DNA from: JAUVAV01 sp965371665
GTDB lineage: Bacteria > Oederibacteriota > JAAXVQ01 > JAUVAV01
DNA: 64,000 bases
Direction of reading: 5' to 3'
Assembly (NCBI GenBank): GCA_965371665.1
Contig: CBDUZI010000002.1
Span: 19,701-83,700 of the forward strand
In this document: one piece after another, positions 17,388 to 25,895 of the stretch
Position numbering within the stretch: position 1 is the stretch's first letter
Layout: the number at the start of each line of letters is the position of its first letter
Notes under the pieces: generated by a model
The model's database searches: none
Told to the model about the DNA's origin: nothing
What the model saw: the letters and a program-made list of their open reading frames with translations, nothing else
Translations under genes and position numbers: made by a program

Positions 17388-18929
17388 TCAATGCTTCTTA
17401 CTTTGCTTTTTTATGTACTCAGCGCCTTTCTTAGTAAGACGGTATTTTTGCAGACGGCTTTGTGGGCTGTCCGGGATGGTCCTTTCTATAAATCCCGCCT
17501 TTAGCGCGGGAACCAGGTACAGTTTACGGAAATTTTCTTCGCTTTTAAGACCTAGGGCATCTTGAAACTGTTTGCGTTTCATCTCTCCCTTGCATATTTT
17601 AAGGAGTCGTCCGACTTCACCTGTGACTTCACCTGTGACTTCACCTGTGACTTCGGGGGTAGCTTGGGGGGTGACTTGCGGGGCTGTTCCTCCCACAGCC
17701 TCAAAAGCGCGCCCGGATTTCCGGCGAATCGTTATCACAAATCCGTCTGTTAGCCGGAACTCCGGTTCCTTGAGTCCTGCTTCGCGGCAGCGTTCAACCA
17801 TATCGCTGATGCCGGTTCCCATGCGCTCAATATACTTTGTCAGATATAAAGGCTCGGCAATCAACGGATTGACAGGCACTGATCCATGCGGCTGGCGCAG
17901 CTTTTCCAATGTGAGCGGAGGCGGAAGAGTGCCGGGATTCCACACTTCCAGCCGGTCGGAAAAAAGCATGACCTGCACACTGCCATTGCTGGTATAGTCA
18001 CGATGCGCCACGGCATTGACAATTGCTTCGGAAATCACTTCCGGGGGAATTTCATACGCCACCGGCGCCTGCGGTCCGCGAGCGCGCGTACCCACGGCTA
18101 AATCAATTTTTGAAAGAACAAAATTAACCGACTGGTTCACCAAGTCAAATAATGTACCCTTAAAGGTTTGATAGAAAGGAATGGGTTTTGAAACGCTTAT
18201 GCCGTGAAAATGGGCGCATTTTACTTCAGACGAAATTAGAAAACGCTGCGGATTTTTCCCGAATAGAAGCATGGCCGCGTTGGTCGGGAGATCGTTTTTA
18301 AGCAAATTCAAATGCGCCAGCACATCCCGCATTTTGGTGTCGTCCGTCAAGGGTAATCCGCGCGAGTGACGGGCAAGTTGAAGAAACCAGCTAATTTTCT
18401 CTTCAGATAGGTCTTCCAGTTTCGCATCACGGCACAACGCGGCGTCAAACGGCACGTCGCGAAGCAACTCATGCGCTGCTAAATAATCCACCAGCGCCGC
18501 GTAAACTCCTGCCATGAGCTCTGAAAATGTTGAAAACCTCCGGCGGATAAGCCGTGCGCCGGCGTGTTTCACGAGTGCGCGCATTTTCGGATGACGTTGG
18601 CTGTCATCCAGACCTTTGACAAATATCAAACGATATTTTCCGCGCCTGGTTGCTTCATCAAACTCCTGATGCGTGGCCGAAAAACCATTCGCATCTTCAA
18701 GCCCGTATTGATTCCCGAAAATGCCAATATAAACCTCACATCGCCCGATTTCGTTCATGTACAATGCCACCGCTGATTGATCCGCAGCAGCTTTGTCTTC
18801 AAACACAAACGGCTCAAAAAACCTCCGCAACATTGGATCAGCGCACAGATACTCGCGCAGGGCTGCGCGCGCCGCTTTAAACTCTTTTTGAACACTGCTA
18901 ATGAATATTTTATATTTCATTCGAGTCAT
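17388..18929 (-). CDS. DUF4062 / GHKL-type ATP-binding protein with C-terminal winged helix
   Basis: A 513-residue multidomain protein. The first 100 residues (KIFISSVQKEFKAARAALRE, EVYIGIFGNQYG) are a DUF4062 domain, TIR-like in fold in other proteins. The middle is of the AlbA_2/RecG-like ATP-binding group with an HATPase_c_4 module: IVNAVAHRDY, DRLEVWNPG and ERMGTGI. A linker with three EVTG units precedes a winged helix ending in LQKYRLTKKGAEYIKKQ. Such genes are frequent in defence islands, often beside restriction genes; their role is not settled. The 3' end is nearly identical to the end of the small gene at 21142. It starts just after relics of hsdM. Confidence 0.75.
   Translation of the reverse strand: MTRMKYKIFISSVQKEFKAARAALREYLCADPMLRRFFEPFVFEDKAAADQSAVALYMNEIGRCEVYIGIFGNQYGLEDANGFSATHQEFDEATRRGKYRLIFVKGLDDSQRHPKMRALVKHAGARLIRRRFSTFSELMAGVYAALVDYLAAHELLRDVPFDAALCRDAKLEDLSEEKISWFLQLARHSRGLPLTDDTKMRDVLAHLNLLKNDLPTNAAMLLFGKNPQRFLISSEVKCAHFHGISVSKPIPFYQTFKGTLFDLVNQSVNFVLSKIDLAVGTRARGPQAPVAYEIPPEVISEAIVNAVAHRDYTSNGSVQVMLFSDRLEVWNPGTLPPPLTLEKLRQPHGSVPVNPLIAEPLYLTKYIERMGTGISDMVERCREAGLKEPEFRLTDGFVITIRRKSGRAFEAVGGTAPQVTPQATPEVTGEVTGEVTGEVGRLLKICKGEMKRKQFQDALGLKSEENFRKLYLVPALKAGFIERTIPDSPQSRLQKYRLTKKGAEYIKKQSKKH
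17614..17649. repeat. In-frame 12-base tandem repeat (3 units)
   Basis: ACTTCACCTGTG occurs three times in a row, followed by a partial unit. On the coding strand it encodes EVTG repeats in the linker of the DUF4062 protein. Changes in copy number would keep the frame and alter linker length. Confidence 0.9.
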
Positions 18930-18987
18930 TCCCTCTTAAACAAAGCCTTACCGCGAAAGTCTACATATCGGGAGAGATTTCTTCTCT

Positions 18988-19087
18988 TCATACCCCCAAC
19001 TCCTCAAAATTCCTTTTAATGGTCGCTGCCAGTTGCACGGCCTCACTGACGTTTCTCGATAGCCTCAATATGCTCCAACTGCGCCAT
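18988..19087 (-). pseudogene. Collapsed relic of type I restriction methyltransferase gene (hsdM)
   Basis: On the minus strand, the ATG at 19087 opens MAQLEHIEAIEKR, which resembles an HsdM N terminus, and hits a stop after 14 codons. In another frame, 19040-18988 reads EAVQLAATIKRNFEELGV then TGA, resembling an HsdM C terminus. An internal deletion of almost the whole gene with a frame change would explain this. The same C-terminal motif is present just before the DUF1016 gene at 22533. The HsdM assignment is from memory of family ends, so it is moderate. Confidence 0.5.
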
Positions 19088-19099
19088 GATTATTCCTAC

Positions 19100-19375
19100 C
19101 CTCTAATAGTATTAGGGGAAGATCAGACCGTCCCCTATCCCCATGGATTCAATCCATGCATAATTGTCAATGGGCGGGCACACCCTTCGGCTTCGCTCAG
19201 GACAAGGAGGCCCGCGCCCCTGCAAATTCTTTCATGCCTCCGCAGGGGCCGGCTTCTTTATCCTGCCTGTCCTGAGCATAGCGAAGGGAGCCTGCCGAAG
19301 GGCATGCCGGCCCAGGGTTTCAATTCATGCGTGATCATTAATGAGCGGGCCCCTGCCTGCTCTTCATTGTATCTT
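19100..19375. other. Non-coding stretch with low-complexity repeated text
   Basis: The stretch contains no convincing gene. It carries words such as CTTCGGCTTCGCTCAGGACA and TTTCAATTCATGCGT that recur at 22640-22745 in front of the intact rimI, marking it as part of the segment shared between the two loci. Confidence 0.6.
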
Positions 19376-19515
19376 GCCCGGACCGGACCGGTCAAGCTCG
19401 TCGGCCCACCACATAATTAAAGCGTCTTCCTGATTATCGTTATAGTAAGCCCGCCTGATCGCATCAGGTTAAAGCCGTGCTTCTCGTAAAGCCGGATGCA
19501 CGGCTAAATTGATAA
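19376..19515 (-). pseudogene. Truncated, internally deleted copy of the rimI 3' region
   Basis: The sequence from GCCCGGACCGGA to CGTAAAGCCGGATG matches the 3' end of rimI at 22878-22998 with scattered substitutions and small indels. It then jumps to CACGGCTAAATTGATAATATG, which matches rimI at about 23116. The jump occurs between two GCCGGATG copies in rimI, so a deletion between short direct repeats explains the fusion. No open frame remains. It ends against the broken mltA gene. Confidence 0.8.
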
Positions 19516-19524
19516 TATGCCTGA

Positions 19525-20402
19525 TCACTCCCCCTGCTTCTTTTTCACCAGCAGATAGAGCTTACCGTTATTTTTGAGATGTCCGGCGACATATTCATTT
19601 TGTCTGCCGGATCCACAAAATAAATCTATCCGGTGCGGCCCGCGTATCGCTCCTCCCGTATCCTGGAACAATACAAAACGGCTGATTTGTTCTTCCCGGA
19701 TTTGATTTCCCTGTTCATCAAACACTGGAACATTTACTTCAATATACCCCAATCCCCCAGATTATCCACCCAGCACAGTTCCCGGCTTTTTCCGGTCAGG
19801 GTATTTCCAAAATCAATTTCCGACCGCGTATAATAAGGCACGACCTTATTTTCATCAGTCAAACGGCCCCTTATTTTATTGGGTTTTATGTCGGAATCTG
19901 TAATGACGGGGAAATCCTTCAGTCTCAAGCTTACCAGATCATCCGGTAATTTATACAGCGGATAACAATAGCGGTTGCTCCTTTCAAAGGATCCCCGCAA
20001 AGTCGGCATGCAATATGCCGTAAAAAACACTTGGGCGTCGTAGGGAATATAACTATTGAAATTTCTATGGAGATAATCGTAAAATTGGGTGTTTAGTCCG
20101 TTCTGCTGGAGCATGGCTTTGATTTCGATTAATGCGGATTTCATCTCCGGAACCGTGAAGGTGTCCTGGCCCACATGGATGAGATCTGTCTCGGCTTTAG
20201 TCGCATAATACTGCAGGCTCATGTCCAGGGCGTGATAAAGAGCTGGTAAATCGTCCGGATCGTCGATAAATTTGATATTCGTAATTGGTGTTGGTCGAAA
20301 TGCATTTTGAGGTGTCCAATCCGCAGGCTTAAACCAGGTGGCGCAGCTGTTTAGTATCAATAAAAAAAGTGGAAATAAGAGAAGTTTTGCTAAATTCTTC
20401 AT
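19525..20402 (-). pseudogene. mltA: Broken MltA-type lytic transglycosylase lipoprotein gene
   Basis: MltA is an outer-membrane lipoprotein that cleaves peptidoglycan to anhydromuropeptides. The first part (20402-19734) has a lipobox (LILNSC at residues 15-20) and MltA N-terminal features ending in VVPYYTRSEIDFG and ELCWVDN. The rest of that frame is wrong. A second frame (19752-19525, TTG) carries the MltA C-terminal end QDTGGAIRGPHRIDLFCGSG and GKLYLLVKK. The central part with the IQGSG core is missing, so the gene has both an internal deletion and a frameshift. It is likely nonfunctional. Confidence 0.8.
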
Positions 20403-21001
20403 TCCGCCTCCATCTCAGGTCTGAACTGCTGCTTTCCGCCTATGCTGCTTTACCGGCCCTGCTCCGGCAGCTTAAAAAATCCGGGATTTTTTTTGAGCCT
20501 GAAAAGGCGCAGTTGCCTTATATTCATCTGAACACTATTTTTATCCCTGAAATGATTCCTCCCCACGAACTCCGCCGCCGCACTCAAGCCGAGATGGCGC
20601 TTAAAAATAAAACCCTTCAGAAAATTGAAGAGCTTAACCCGGAAGCAAAAATAACCGCCGCTAATATTCTTGAGCAAACCTTACAAGACCTGCGTTTAAA
20701 ACACCGGATTCAGGATGCCAAAATCAATCAAGCCCTTTTAAATCGAATTCCTTCCGGCGCTATAGTTAATCTTGTCCGCCCGAACTGGTTTCCGGAATCC
20801 CTGGGCACCCCTATCCTGGTATCGCATATGGGCTTTGCCATATGGAAAAACAACCGTCTCTATTTTCGCCATGCCACTTCATCCGGCGCTAAGTGCGTAA
20901 CTGATGTTTTGCTTACCGAATATCTTCAAAAATATTTACTAAGTCCCACCCTGAAAGGTATCAATCTCCTGAAAATCCAATCTCCGCTTGAGACTGAGTG
21001 A
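20369..21001 (+). pseudogene. DUF1460-type protein, N-terminally truncated
   Basis: A 210-residue plus-strand frame whose C-terminal half (LNRIPSGAIVNLVRPNWFPE, VSHMGFAIWKNNRLYFRHA, YLLSPTLKGINLLKI) matches the end of DUF1460 proteins, which are NlpC/P60-like amidases acting on peptidoglycan or muropeptides. The N-terminal catalytic Cys region expected in full-length proteins of about 250-300 residues is absent. The frame starts inside the 5' end of the divergent mltA relic, so the true start is unclear. Together with mltA it looks like the remains of a divergent cell-wall gene pair. Confidence 0.6.
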
Positions 21002-21141
21002 ATGTATTAGGAAGACGGTCTTTGCCTGCCACCCATTTTTGTTTTTCCGATTAGAACCGGATAACCTCCCCCAGGATATTTATCCCACCTGCCATCCTTA
21101 TCCGATTATCTGAAGAACGTCCCCGGTTCACTCTGCTCTAT

Positions 21142-21513
21142 TCAATGCTTCTTACTTTGCTTTTTTATGTACTCAGCGCCTTTCTTAGTAAGACGGTATT
21201 TTTGCAAACGGCTGTTGGGCTTATCCGCGATAGTTCGTTCAACAAGTTTTTCAGATAAAATATCCTGAACCAATCTTTTCAGAGACCCTGTAACCTGTTT
21301 TCTGCCAACTTTCACAGATTTTTCAGACATGGAAAGTGGCTTATTTGTTAATGCCATTACACTTGACTCAAACCCTGACTGGGCTCTTGACTGGACCCTG
21401 GTGGCTTGCGCAATCTCTTTTTGTGACCAGGCCGCAGCAAAAGCACCAGTTTCATCACTTGATGTTGAGGTCTCTAACTCGCTATAGAAATTCAGCAAAT
21501 CGTTATTCTTCAT
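21142..21513 (-). CDS. Small winged-helix protein, probable C-terminal remnant of an ATP-binding regulator
   Basis: I start it at 21513 (MKNNDLLNFYSELE), giving 123 residues and an 11-base overlap with the DUF1016 gene. The sequence SQKEIAQATRVQSRAQSGFE followed by LSMSEKSVKVGRKQVTGSLK and the tail LQKYRLTKKGAEYIKKQSKK resembles the linker and winged helix at the end of AlbA_2/RecG-like ATP-binding proteins. The last 25 or so codons and following bases are nearly identical to the end of the 17388 gene. It could be a true small gene or a leftover 3' end fused to a new start. Confidence 0.5.
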   Translation of the reverse strand: MKNNDLLNFYSELETSTSSDETGAFAAAWSQKEIAQATRVQSRAQSGFESSVMALTNKPLSMSEKSVKVGRKQVTGSLKRLVQDILSEKLVERTIADKPNSRLQKYRLTKKGAEYIKKQSKKH

Positions 21514-22531
21514 TCTCCAGTAATTTTGCGATTTCATCCGGCGACGGCAACTGGCCTTTCAGCTCTTTGGGCAGTCGTTTGACAATGCGATAGGTTGCCA
21601 CCCCAATCGGCTTGCGCGCATCACGCAGGGCATACTCAACAACAGTACGTTTTTTCTCCTTGCACAGGATAATTCCGATGGCGGGTTTTTCACCCTTCTC
21701 ACGCACCTGTTGGTCCAACGCTGCCAGATAAAACTGCATCTTGCCAACAAATTCGGGCTTAAATTCACCGATCTTCAGTTCAATCGCAACGAGACATTTC
21801 ATACGGCGGTGGTACAACAACAAATCAATGAAATACTCCTTATCTTCCACCTCCAGCCGGAATTGGCTGCCGAGAAAGGCAAACAGACCTCCCATAGTCC
21901 GCAGAAAATCCTCGATCCGCGCAATAAGGGCGTGCTCCAGTTCCCGTTCGGAATGGTCATCGCCCAGTTCAAGAAAACCAAAGGTATATTCATCCTTCAC
22001 GGCCAATTTAGCCTGAGATCGCTGTCTTGGCGTCAATGCGCAGTCGAAATTGGTCTGACCCAACAGGGTTTTTTCATAGCTTTGGTTTTCGATCTGATGG
22101 ACAAGGACATTTTTGGACCAGCCGTATTTCTTCGCCATGCGAATATAGAACTCGCGTTCCAGAGGATCGTTGCAACGCTGTAAAACAATTATATTATGGG
22201 TCCAACCGATTTGTGCAACCAATGGTTGCACTTTCGTGATATCCCGGTAAGCATGATAGAATTCCCGCATGTAGTAAACATTCCTGCGGGAAAAGCCGCT
22301 TATGCCAGGAAATTCACGTTGTAAATCAATTGCCAATTGTTTTACGATTGCATCACCGTGCTTACTATCCACTTGCCGCTCGGTAATCAGCCTGCCGATA
22401 TCCCAATACAGGCCAATCAGTTCCTTATTTACCGCCTTAAGGGCCGTATATTGAGCGACACGAATACGCTCTTTGACCTCAAGCAGCAGGTCGATGTAAG
22501 ACCTGGATAACTTGCTTTGAACCTTACTCAT
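21503..22531 (-). CDS. DUF1016 (YhcG-type) PD-(D/E)xK nuclease family protein
   Basis: A 342-residue protein with the N-terminal DUF1016 helical domain (LYWDIGRLITERQ, FSRRNVYYMREFY) and a C-terminal PD-(D/E)xK nuclease-like domain with YFIDLLLYHRR and VAIELKIGEFKPE, in which the D...ExK residues are present. Members are common inside type I restriction loci. Here the ATG overlaps the stop of an hsdM 3' relic in an ATGA arrangement, the expected order when hsdM is intact. No hsdS or hsdR is present in the window. It is probably a survivor of a decayed type I locus; biochemical role unknown. Confidence 0.85.
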   Translation of the reverse strand: MSKVQSKLSRSYIDLLLEVKERIRVAQYTALKAVNKELIGLYWDIGRLITERQVDSKHGDAIVKQLAIDLQREFPGISGFSRRNVYYMREFYHAYRDITKVQPLVAQIGWTHNIIVLQRCNDPLEREFYIRMAKKYGWSKNVLVHQIENQSYEKTLLGQTNFDCALTPRQRSQAKLAVKDEYTFGFLELGDDHSERELEHALIARIEDFLRTMGGLFAFLGSQFRLEVEDKEYFIDLLLYHRRMKCLVAIELKIGEFKPEFVGKMQFYLAALDQQVREKGEKPAIGIILCKEKKRTVVEYALRDARKPIGVATYRIVKRLPKELKGQLPSPDEIAKLLENEE

Positions 22532-22532
22532 A

Positions 22533-22595
22533 TCCCCAACTCCTCAAATTTCCTTTTGATGGCCGCGGCCAGTTGCACGTAAGAATAATCATCCA
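22533..22595 (-). pseudogene. 3' end relic of hsdM before the DUF1016 gene
   Basis: On the minus strand the frame ends DDYSYVQLAAAIKRKFEELG I then TGA, the TGA overlapping the ATG of the DUF1016 gene. The same words occur at 18988-19040. Upstream bases no longer encode a methyltransferase. It supports loss of the hsdM body by deletion. Confidence 0.5.
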
Positions 22596-22599
22596 CCTG

Positions 22600-22865
22600 C
22601 TATCCTTATCCGAAGAACGTCCCCTGTCCCTGTAATCGTCAAGGGGCGGACTCGCCCTTCGACTTCGCTCAGAACAAGGAGGCCCACCCCTACAAATTCT
22701 TTCATGCAGCCCAGGGTTTCAATTCATGCGTATTCGTCAACGGTCAGGCCCACTTGTCCTGCCTGTCCTGAGCATAGCCGAAGGGAGCATGTCGAAGGGC
22801 GTGCCCGCCCAGGAATTTCGCAGCCCACTGATGGGCAACCACTGGGGGTTGCCCCTACAAATTCT
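22600..22865. other. Non-coding stretch shared with the 19.1-19.4 kb region
   Basis: No gene is seen. It repeats words found at 19190-19350, for example CTTCGACTTCGCTCAGAACA, CCTACAAATTCTTTCATG and CAGGGTTTCAATTCATGCGT. It marks the right part of the duplicated segment. Confidence 0.6.
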
Positions 22866-23357
22866 TTACGGCGTCATGCCCGGACCGAACTGGTCAAGCT
22901 CGTCGGCCCACATAATTAAAGCATCTTCCTTATTGTCGTTGTAGTAAGCCCGCCGGATCGCGATCAGCTTGAAACCGTGCTTCTCGTAAAGCCGGATGGC
23001 CGGCCGGTTGCTGGCCCGCACTTCCAAAGTGGCCCGCCGTGCGCCCAGTCGCATGGCCCATTTCATGGTGGCCAGCAATAGCCGTTCAGCTATTTGCCGC
23101 CGCCGGAAAGCCGGATGCACGGCTAAATTGGTAATATGGGCCTCATCCTGTACCAGCCAAAAACCCATGTATCCGATTACATGATTTTGCTGCCGCGCTA
23201 TCAGGTAATGGCAGAGTTCCTGGTTTTTAACCTCTTCTTCGAACATGGCACGCGTCCAGGGCGAAGAGAAAGAGCTTTCCTCCACCCAGAGAATCTCATC
23301 CACATCTTCGGGACGGACGGGCGTGATTTCAATGCCCGGCTCTTGCAATCTGGTCAT
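22866..23357 (-). CDS. rimI: Ribosomal protein S18-alanine N-acetyltransferase
   Basis: RimI is a GNAT acetyltransferase acting on the N terminus of ribosomal protein S18 (bS18). The 163 residues hold the acetyl-CoA loop region ITNLAVHPAFRRRQIAERLL and the C-terminal ASNRPAIRLYEKHGFK and YYNDNKEDALIM motifs specific to RimI. Its ATG overlaps the tsaB stop (ATGA), placing it in the tsaE-tsaB-rimI order common in bacteria. A damaged copy of its 3' part lies at 19376-19515. The C terminus FGPGMTP extends into the repeated segment. Confidence 0.93.
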   Translation of the reverse strand: MTRLQEPGIEITPVRPEDVDEILWVEESSFSSPWTRAMFEEEVKNQELCHYLIARQQNHVIGYMGFWLVQDEAHITNLAVHPAFRRRQIAERLLLATMKWAMRLGARRATLEVRASNRPAIRLYEKHGFKLIAIRRAYYNDNKEDALIMWADELDQFGPGMTP

Positions 23358-24052
23358 ATTTCACCCTGTTCGGCTTTACGCCGGGCGCGCACCTCTTCGG
23401 CCTGAGTCCTTCTAAGATAAATGGGTGTGATATCCTCCCAGGACATCCCGCCGGCCAGTATCTTCTTTTCGCCTAATGGCGCCAGTTCTCCCGCCTCGGG
23501 CCAATGTCTCTCCGGCGGAAGTAAATGCAATTCTCCGCCCCGCGCCCGGAATAACGCTTCAAAAAACTCCTGGGCGCCCGGTCCGGTCACATTAACCGCC
23601 GTGGCAGGCAGCTGCTTTACCAGATCAGGAATGGATATTAGAGTTTCAGGCATGACCGTTTCCCATCCATACTCTTTTTTCCGGTAAAAAGCGGCATAGA
23701 GCATGTTTTGCCGGGCGTCCGCGATAACCAAGGCAGTGTTGCTCCGGCTTCCGGCTGCCACTGCCAAAAAACTGGAAACCCCGGCCACTGGGATGCCCAG
23801 AGACTGTCCCAGGCCCTGGGCCGTGCTAATCCCCACTCTTACACCGGTAAATGATCCCGGACCCAATCCCACCACTATTCCGCTTAGATCGCGGGGCGCG
23901 CGATTTATTTTAAGCAACAGGGATTCCAGGGCCGGAAGAATAATTTCATTGTGGCGGCGGTCGGAAGAACATGCGTGTTCTTCAAGCATGCGCCCCTTCT
24001 CCCAAAGCGCCAACGAAAGCCGGGCGGATGAAGTGTCTAAACCCAGGATCAT
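23354..24052 (-). CDS. tsaB: tRNA threonylcarbamoyladenosine biosynthesis protein TsaB
   Basis: TsaB is the non-catalytic ASKHA-fold partner of TsaD in making t6A37 on tRNAs that read ANN codons. The 232 residues begin MILGLDTSSARLSLALW, then DRRHNEIILPALESLL and VVGLGPGSFTGVRVGISTAQ, diagnostic for TsaB. It lies between tsaE and rimI; tsaD and tsaC are not in the window. A repeat element separates it from tsaE. Confidence 0.95.
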   Translation of the reverse strand: MILGLDTSSARLSLALWEKGRMLEEHACSSDRRHNEIILPALESLLLKINRAPRDLSGIVVGLGPGSFTGVRVGISTAQGLGQSLGIPVAGVSSFLAVAAGSRSNTALVIADARQNMLYAAFYRKKEYGWETVMPETLISIPDLVKQLPATAVNVTGPGAQEFFEALFRARGGELHLLPPERHWPEAGELAPLGEKKILAGGMSWEDITPIYLRRTQAEEVRARRKAEQGEI

Positions 24053-24111
24053 ATTACATCCTCTTTTCCGGCCAAGGGATATCCGATTACTTACCGCTTT
24101 TACACTTCTTC

Positions 24112-24220
24112 GTCATTCCGGCGAAGGCCGGAATCCAGAAAAGCATTGTAATATAACCGTATGCGTCCTGGATTCCGGCTTTCGCCGGAATGACAATCTT
24201 AAAAAACTATTATGACACAG
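24112..24220. repeat. Palindromic intergenic repeat, type with CTATTATGACACAG end
   Basis: It starts GTCATTCCGGCGAAGGCCGG, has the mirrored TTTCGCCGGAATGAC near its right end, and then AAAAAACTATTATGACACAG. It is the second copy of the element at 12192-12328 and is shorter in the centre. It fills the gap between tsaE and tsaB. Confidence 0.75.
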
Positions 24221-24267
24221 CCCCTCAAGGGAGGGAAATATTAATATAAATCGATTTTTACAGCTTT

Positions 24268-24699
24268 TCAGTAATCAGTTCCGGCCGGCGGAATAATTGT
24301 TATTGTACGCGTTTTTTTTCCGTTGATCTCAAACTTTATTTTCCAATGCCCGGTGGGCAGCAGAATCCCCGCTTTTTCCGCCCACTCTATGATACAAACA
24401 CCGGGTCCGATAATATACTCCTCAAATCCCAAATCCTCCACCTCTATCGGCGTTTCGATACGATACAAATCAAAATGATATAATGGCAGACGCCCGGGAT
24501 ACTCATTTACAATGGTAAAAGTAGGACTGGACACGGTCCCGGTTACTTTCATCCCCCGGGCCAAACCCCGTACCAGGCAGGTTTTACCCGCTCCTAATTC
24601 CCCATAAAGTCCGACCACGTCCCCGGACCTTAAAGCCCCGGCCAGTTTCTCCCCAACAGTCTCGGTATCTTCCGGATTAGAGGTTTTTATCTTTTTCAC
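24268..24699 (-). CDS. tsaE: tRNA threonylcarbamoyladenosine biosynthesis ATPase TsaE
   Basis: TsaE is the P-loop ATPase that resets the TsaBD complex in t6A synthesis. The 143 residues include Walker A GELGAGKTCLVRG, SSPTFTIVNEYPG, and YHFDLYRIETPIEVEDLGFEEY, with WAEKAG near the C terminus. The gene overlaps the 3' end of the amidase gene by 23 bases, tying the t6A genes to the end of the dcw cluster. Confidence 0.95.
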   Translation of the reverse strand: MKKIKTSNPEDTETVGEKLAGALRSGDVVGLYGELGAGKTCLVRGLARGMKVTGTVSSPTFTIVNEYPGRLPLYHFDLYRIETPIEVEDLGFEEYIIGPGVCIIEWAEKAGILLPTGHWKIKFEINGKKTRTITIIPPAGTDY

Positions 24700-25861
24700 G
24701 GTAATACTGCTTAAGGCCTTTAAAAATTCCTTGGGCCAGCTTGCGGCAAAAAGTCCGGCTCCGAAGTTTAGACTCTTCCCCGTGATTACTGATAAATGCG
24801 GTTTCCACTAAAATGGACGGCATATACGATTTAGCCAGCACGAAAAAAGGCGCCCGCTCAATGCGCCGGACTTCCAGGCCGCCGATTTTTTCGTATTCCT
24901 GGCTGACTAATCCGGCGGCATTGATGCTGGCGCTCTCATGCACGGATTGGCGGAGATCGTCTTTGATGATCTCCAGGTAATTGGCATCCTGGTTTTCCAG
25001 GCGGGCCGTTTCCGCGGCCTTACGCGATGATGCTTCCCGGTTGTAAATAAAAACCTGGCTGCCGCAGGCTTTGCGGTTTCGCGAGGCATTGGCATGGATG
25101 GAAACAAACAAGTCCGCCTGGGCGCGATTGGCAATATCCGCCCGTTCCTTCAGGGAAATATACCTGTCATCCTTACGCGTCATAATAACTTTCAAACCGT
25201 GCTGCCGGAGAAAATAGGCCAGCTGCTTGGCAACTTCCAGAGTAACGGTTTTTTCTTTCAATTTCGACGGCCCGACAGCTCCGGGATCCTTACCGCCGTG
25301 CCCGGCATCCACTACGACCAAGCCTTTTACTGCGGCCCGCTTGGTCACCGGCGCCGGTTGCTTTTCTTCGAGCCCCGGGGAAGCGGAAACCTTCTCGATT
25401 TTAAATGTCCGGGCAACCGAATCATAAAGCGGAATTCGGTTATCCAACTGTTGCCAAATTACTACCAATGCTTCCAGTGAAACCAACACCCGTCCTTTAC
25501 GCATGCAGGGGCAATGCGGCAGGCGGACAAACCTGTTTCTTTCTACCACCGCTTTTGGATATCCCAGACTGATAACCACCTGGTGGCCGGAAGGCCCTGT
25601 AATCACTGCTTTGTGCGTGACGGCATGCCAGGCCGTATTACCACCCAGATATTCTACCGCAGCTTGGAGTGAAATCCAAAGTGTCCCTCGGGATCCCCAG
25701 GCCGGAATAATCTGTGATTGGGCCTGCCGAAAAGTTTCAAATTTTATGCCCACCGGCTCTGCAAGGCCGACTTGACCGGCCGTCGGTGCCTGGCTGGCCG
25801 CACTTATCCCGAGGACAAGAACTATCATCAGCCCCGCAAATAAACCTGCCTTACGCAACAT
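24677..25861 (-). CDS. N-acetylmuramoyl-L-alanine amidase (AmiC-like), exported
   Basis: An exported zinc amidase that cuts the lactyl-peptide bond of peptidoglycan, typically for daughter-cell separation. I start it at 25861 (MLRKAGLFAGLMIVLVLG, signal peptide), 394 residues; an alternative ATG at 25885 sits closer behind an AGGAGG. Residues about 45-165 form a copper-amine-oxidase-N-like/AMIN-type domain. The Amidase_3 domain has VVDAGHGGKDPGA, the zinc Glu in VTLE, the SIHAN histidine, and the catalytic Glu in VETAFISN. It follows ftsZ directly, consistent with a division role. Confidence 0.92.
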   Translation of the reverse strand: MLRKAGLFAGLMIVLVLGISAASQAPTAGQVGLAEPVGIKFETFRQAQSQIIPAWGSRGTLWISLQAAVEYLGGNTAWHAVTHKAVITGPSGHQVVISLGYPKAVVERNRFVRLPHCPCMRKGRVLVSLEALVVIWQQLDNRIPLYDSVARTFKIEKVSASPGLEEKQPAPVTKRAAVKGLVVVDAGHGGKDPGAVGPSKLKEKTVTLEVAKQLAYFLRQHGLKVIMTRKDDRYISLKERADIANRAQADLFVSIHANASRNRKACGSQVFIYNREASSRKAAETARLENQDANYLEIIKDDLRQSVHESASINAAGLVSQEYEKIGGLEVRRIERAPFFVLAKSYMPSILVETAFISNHGEESKLRSRTFCRKLAQGIFKGLKQYYREKDKNL

Positions 25862-25895
25862 ACTCAAACTACCTCCCAAAGGCATCCTTCCTCCT

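Noticed and set aside
19019..19420. A 133-codon plus-strand frame
   Set aside because: It runs through the hsdM relic, repeat text and the rimI relic, has no ribosome site, and its translation is low-complexity.
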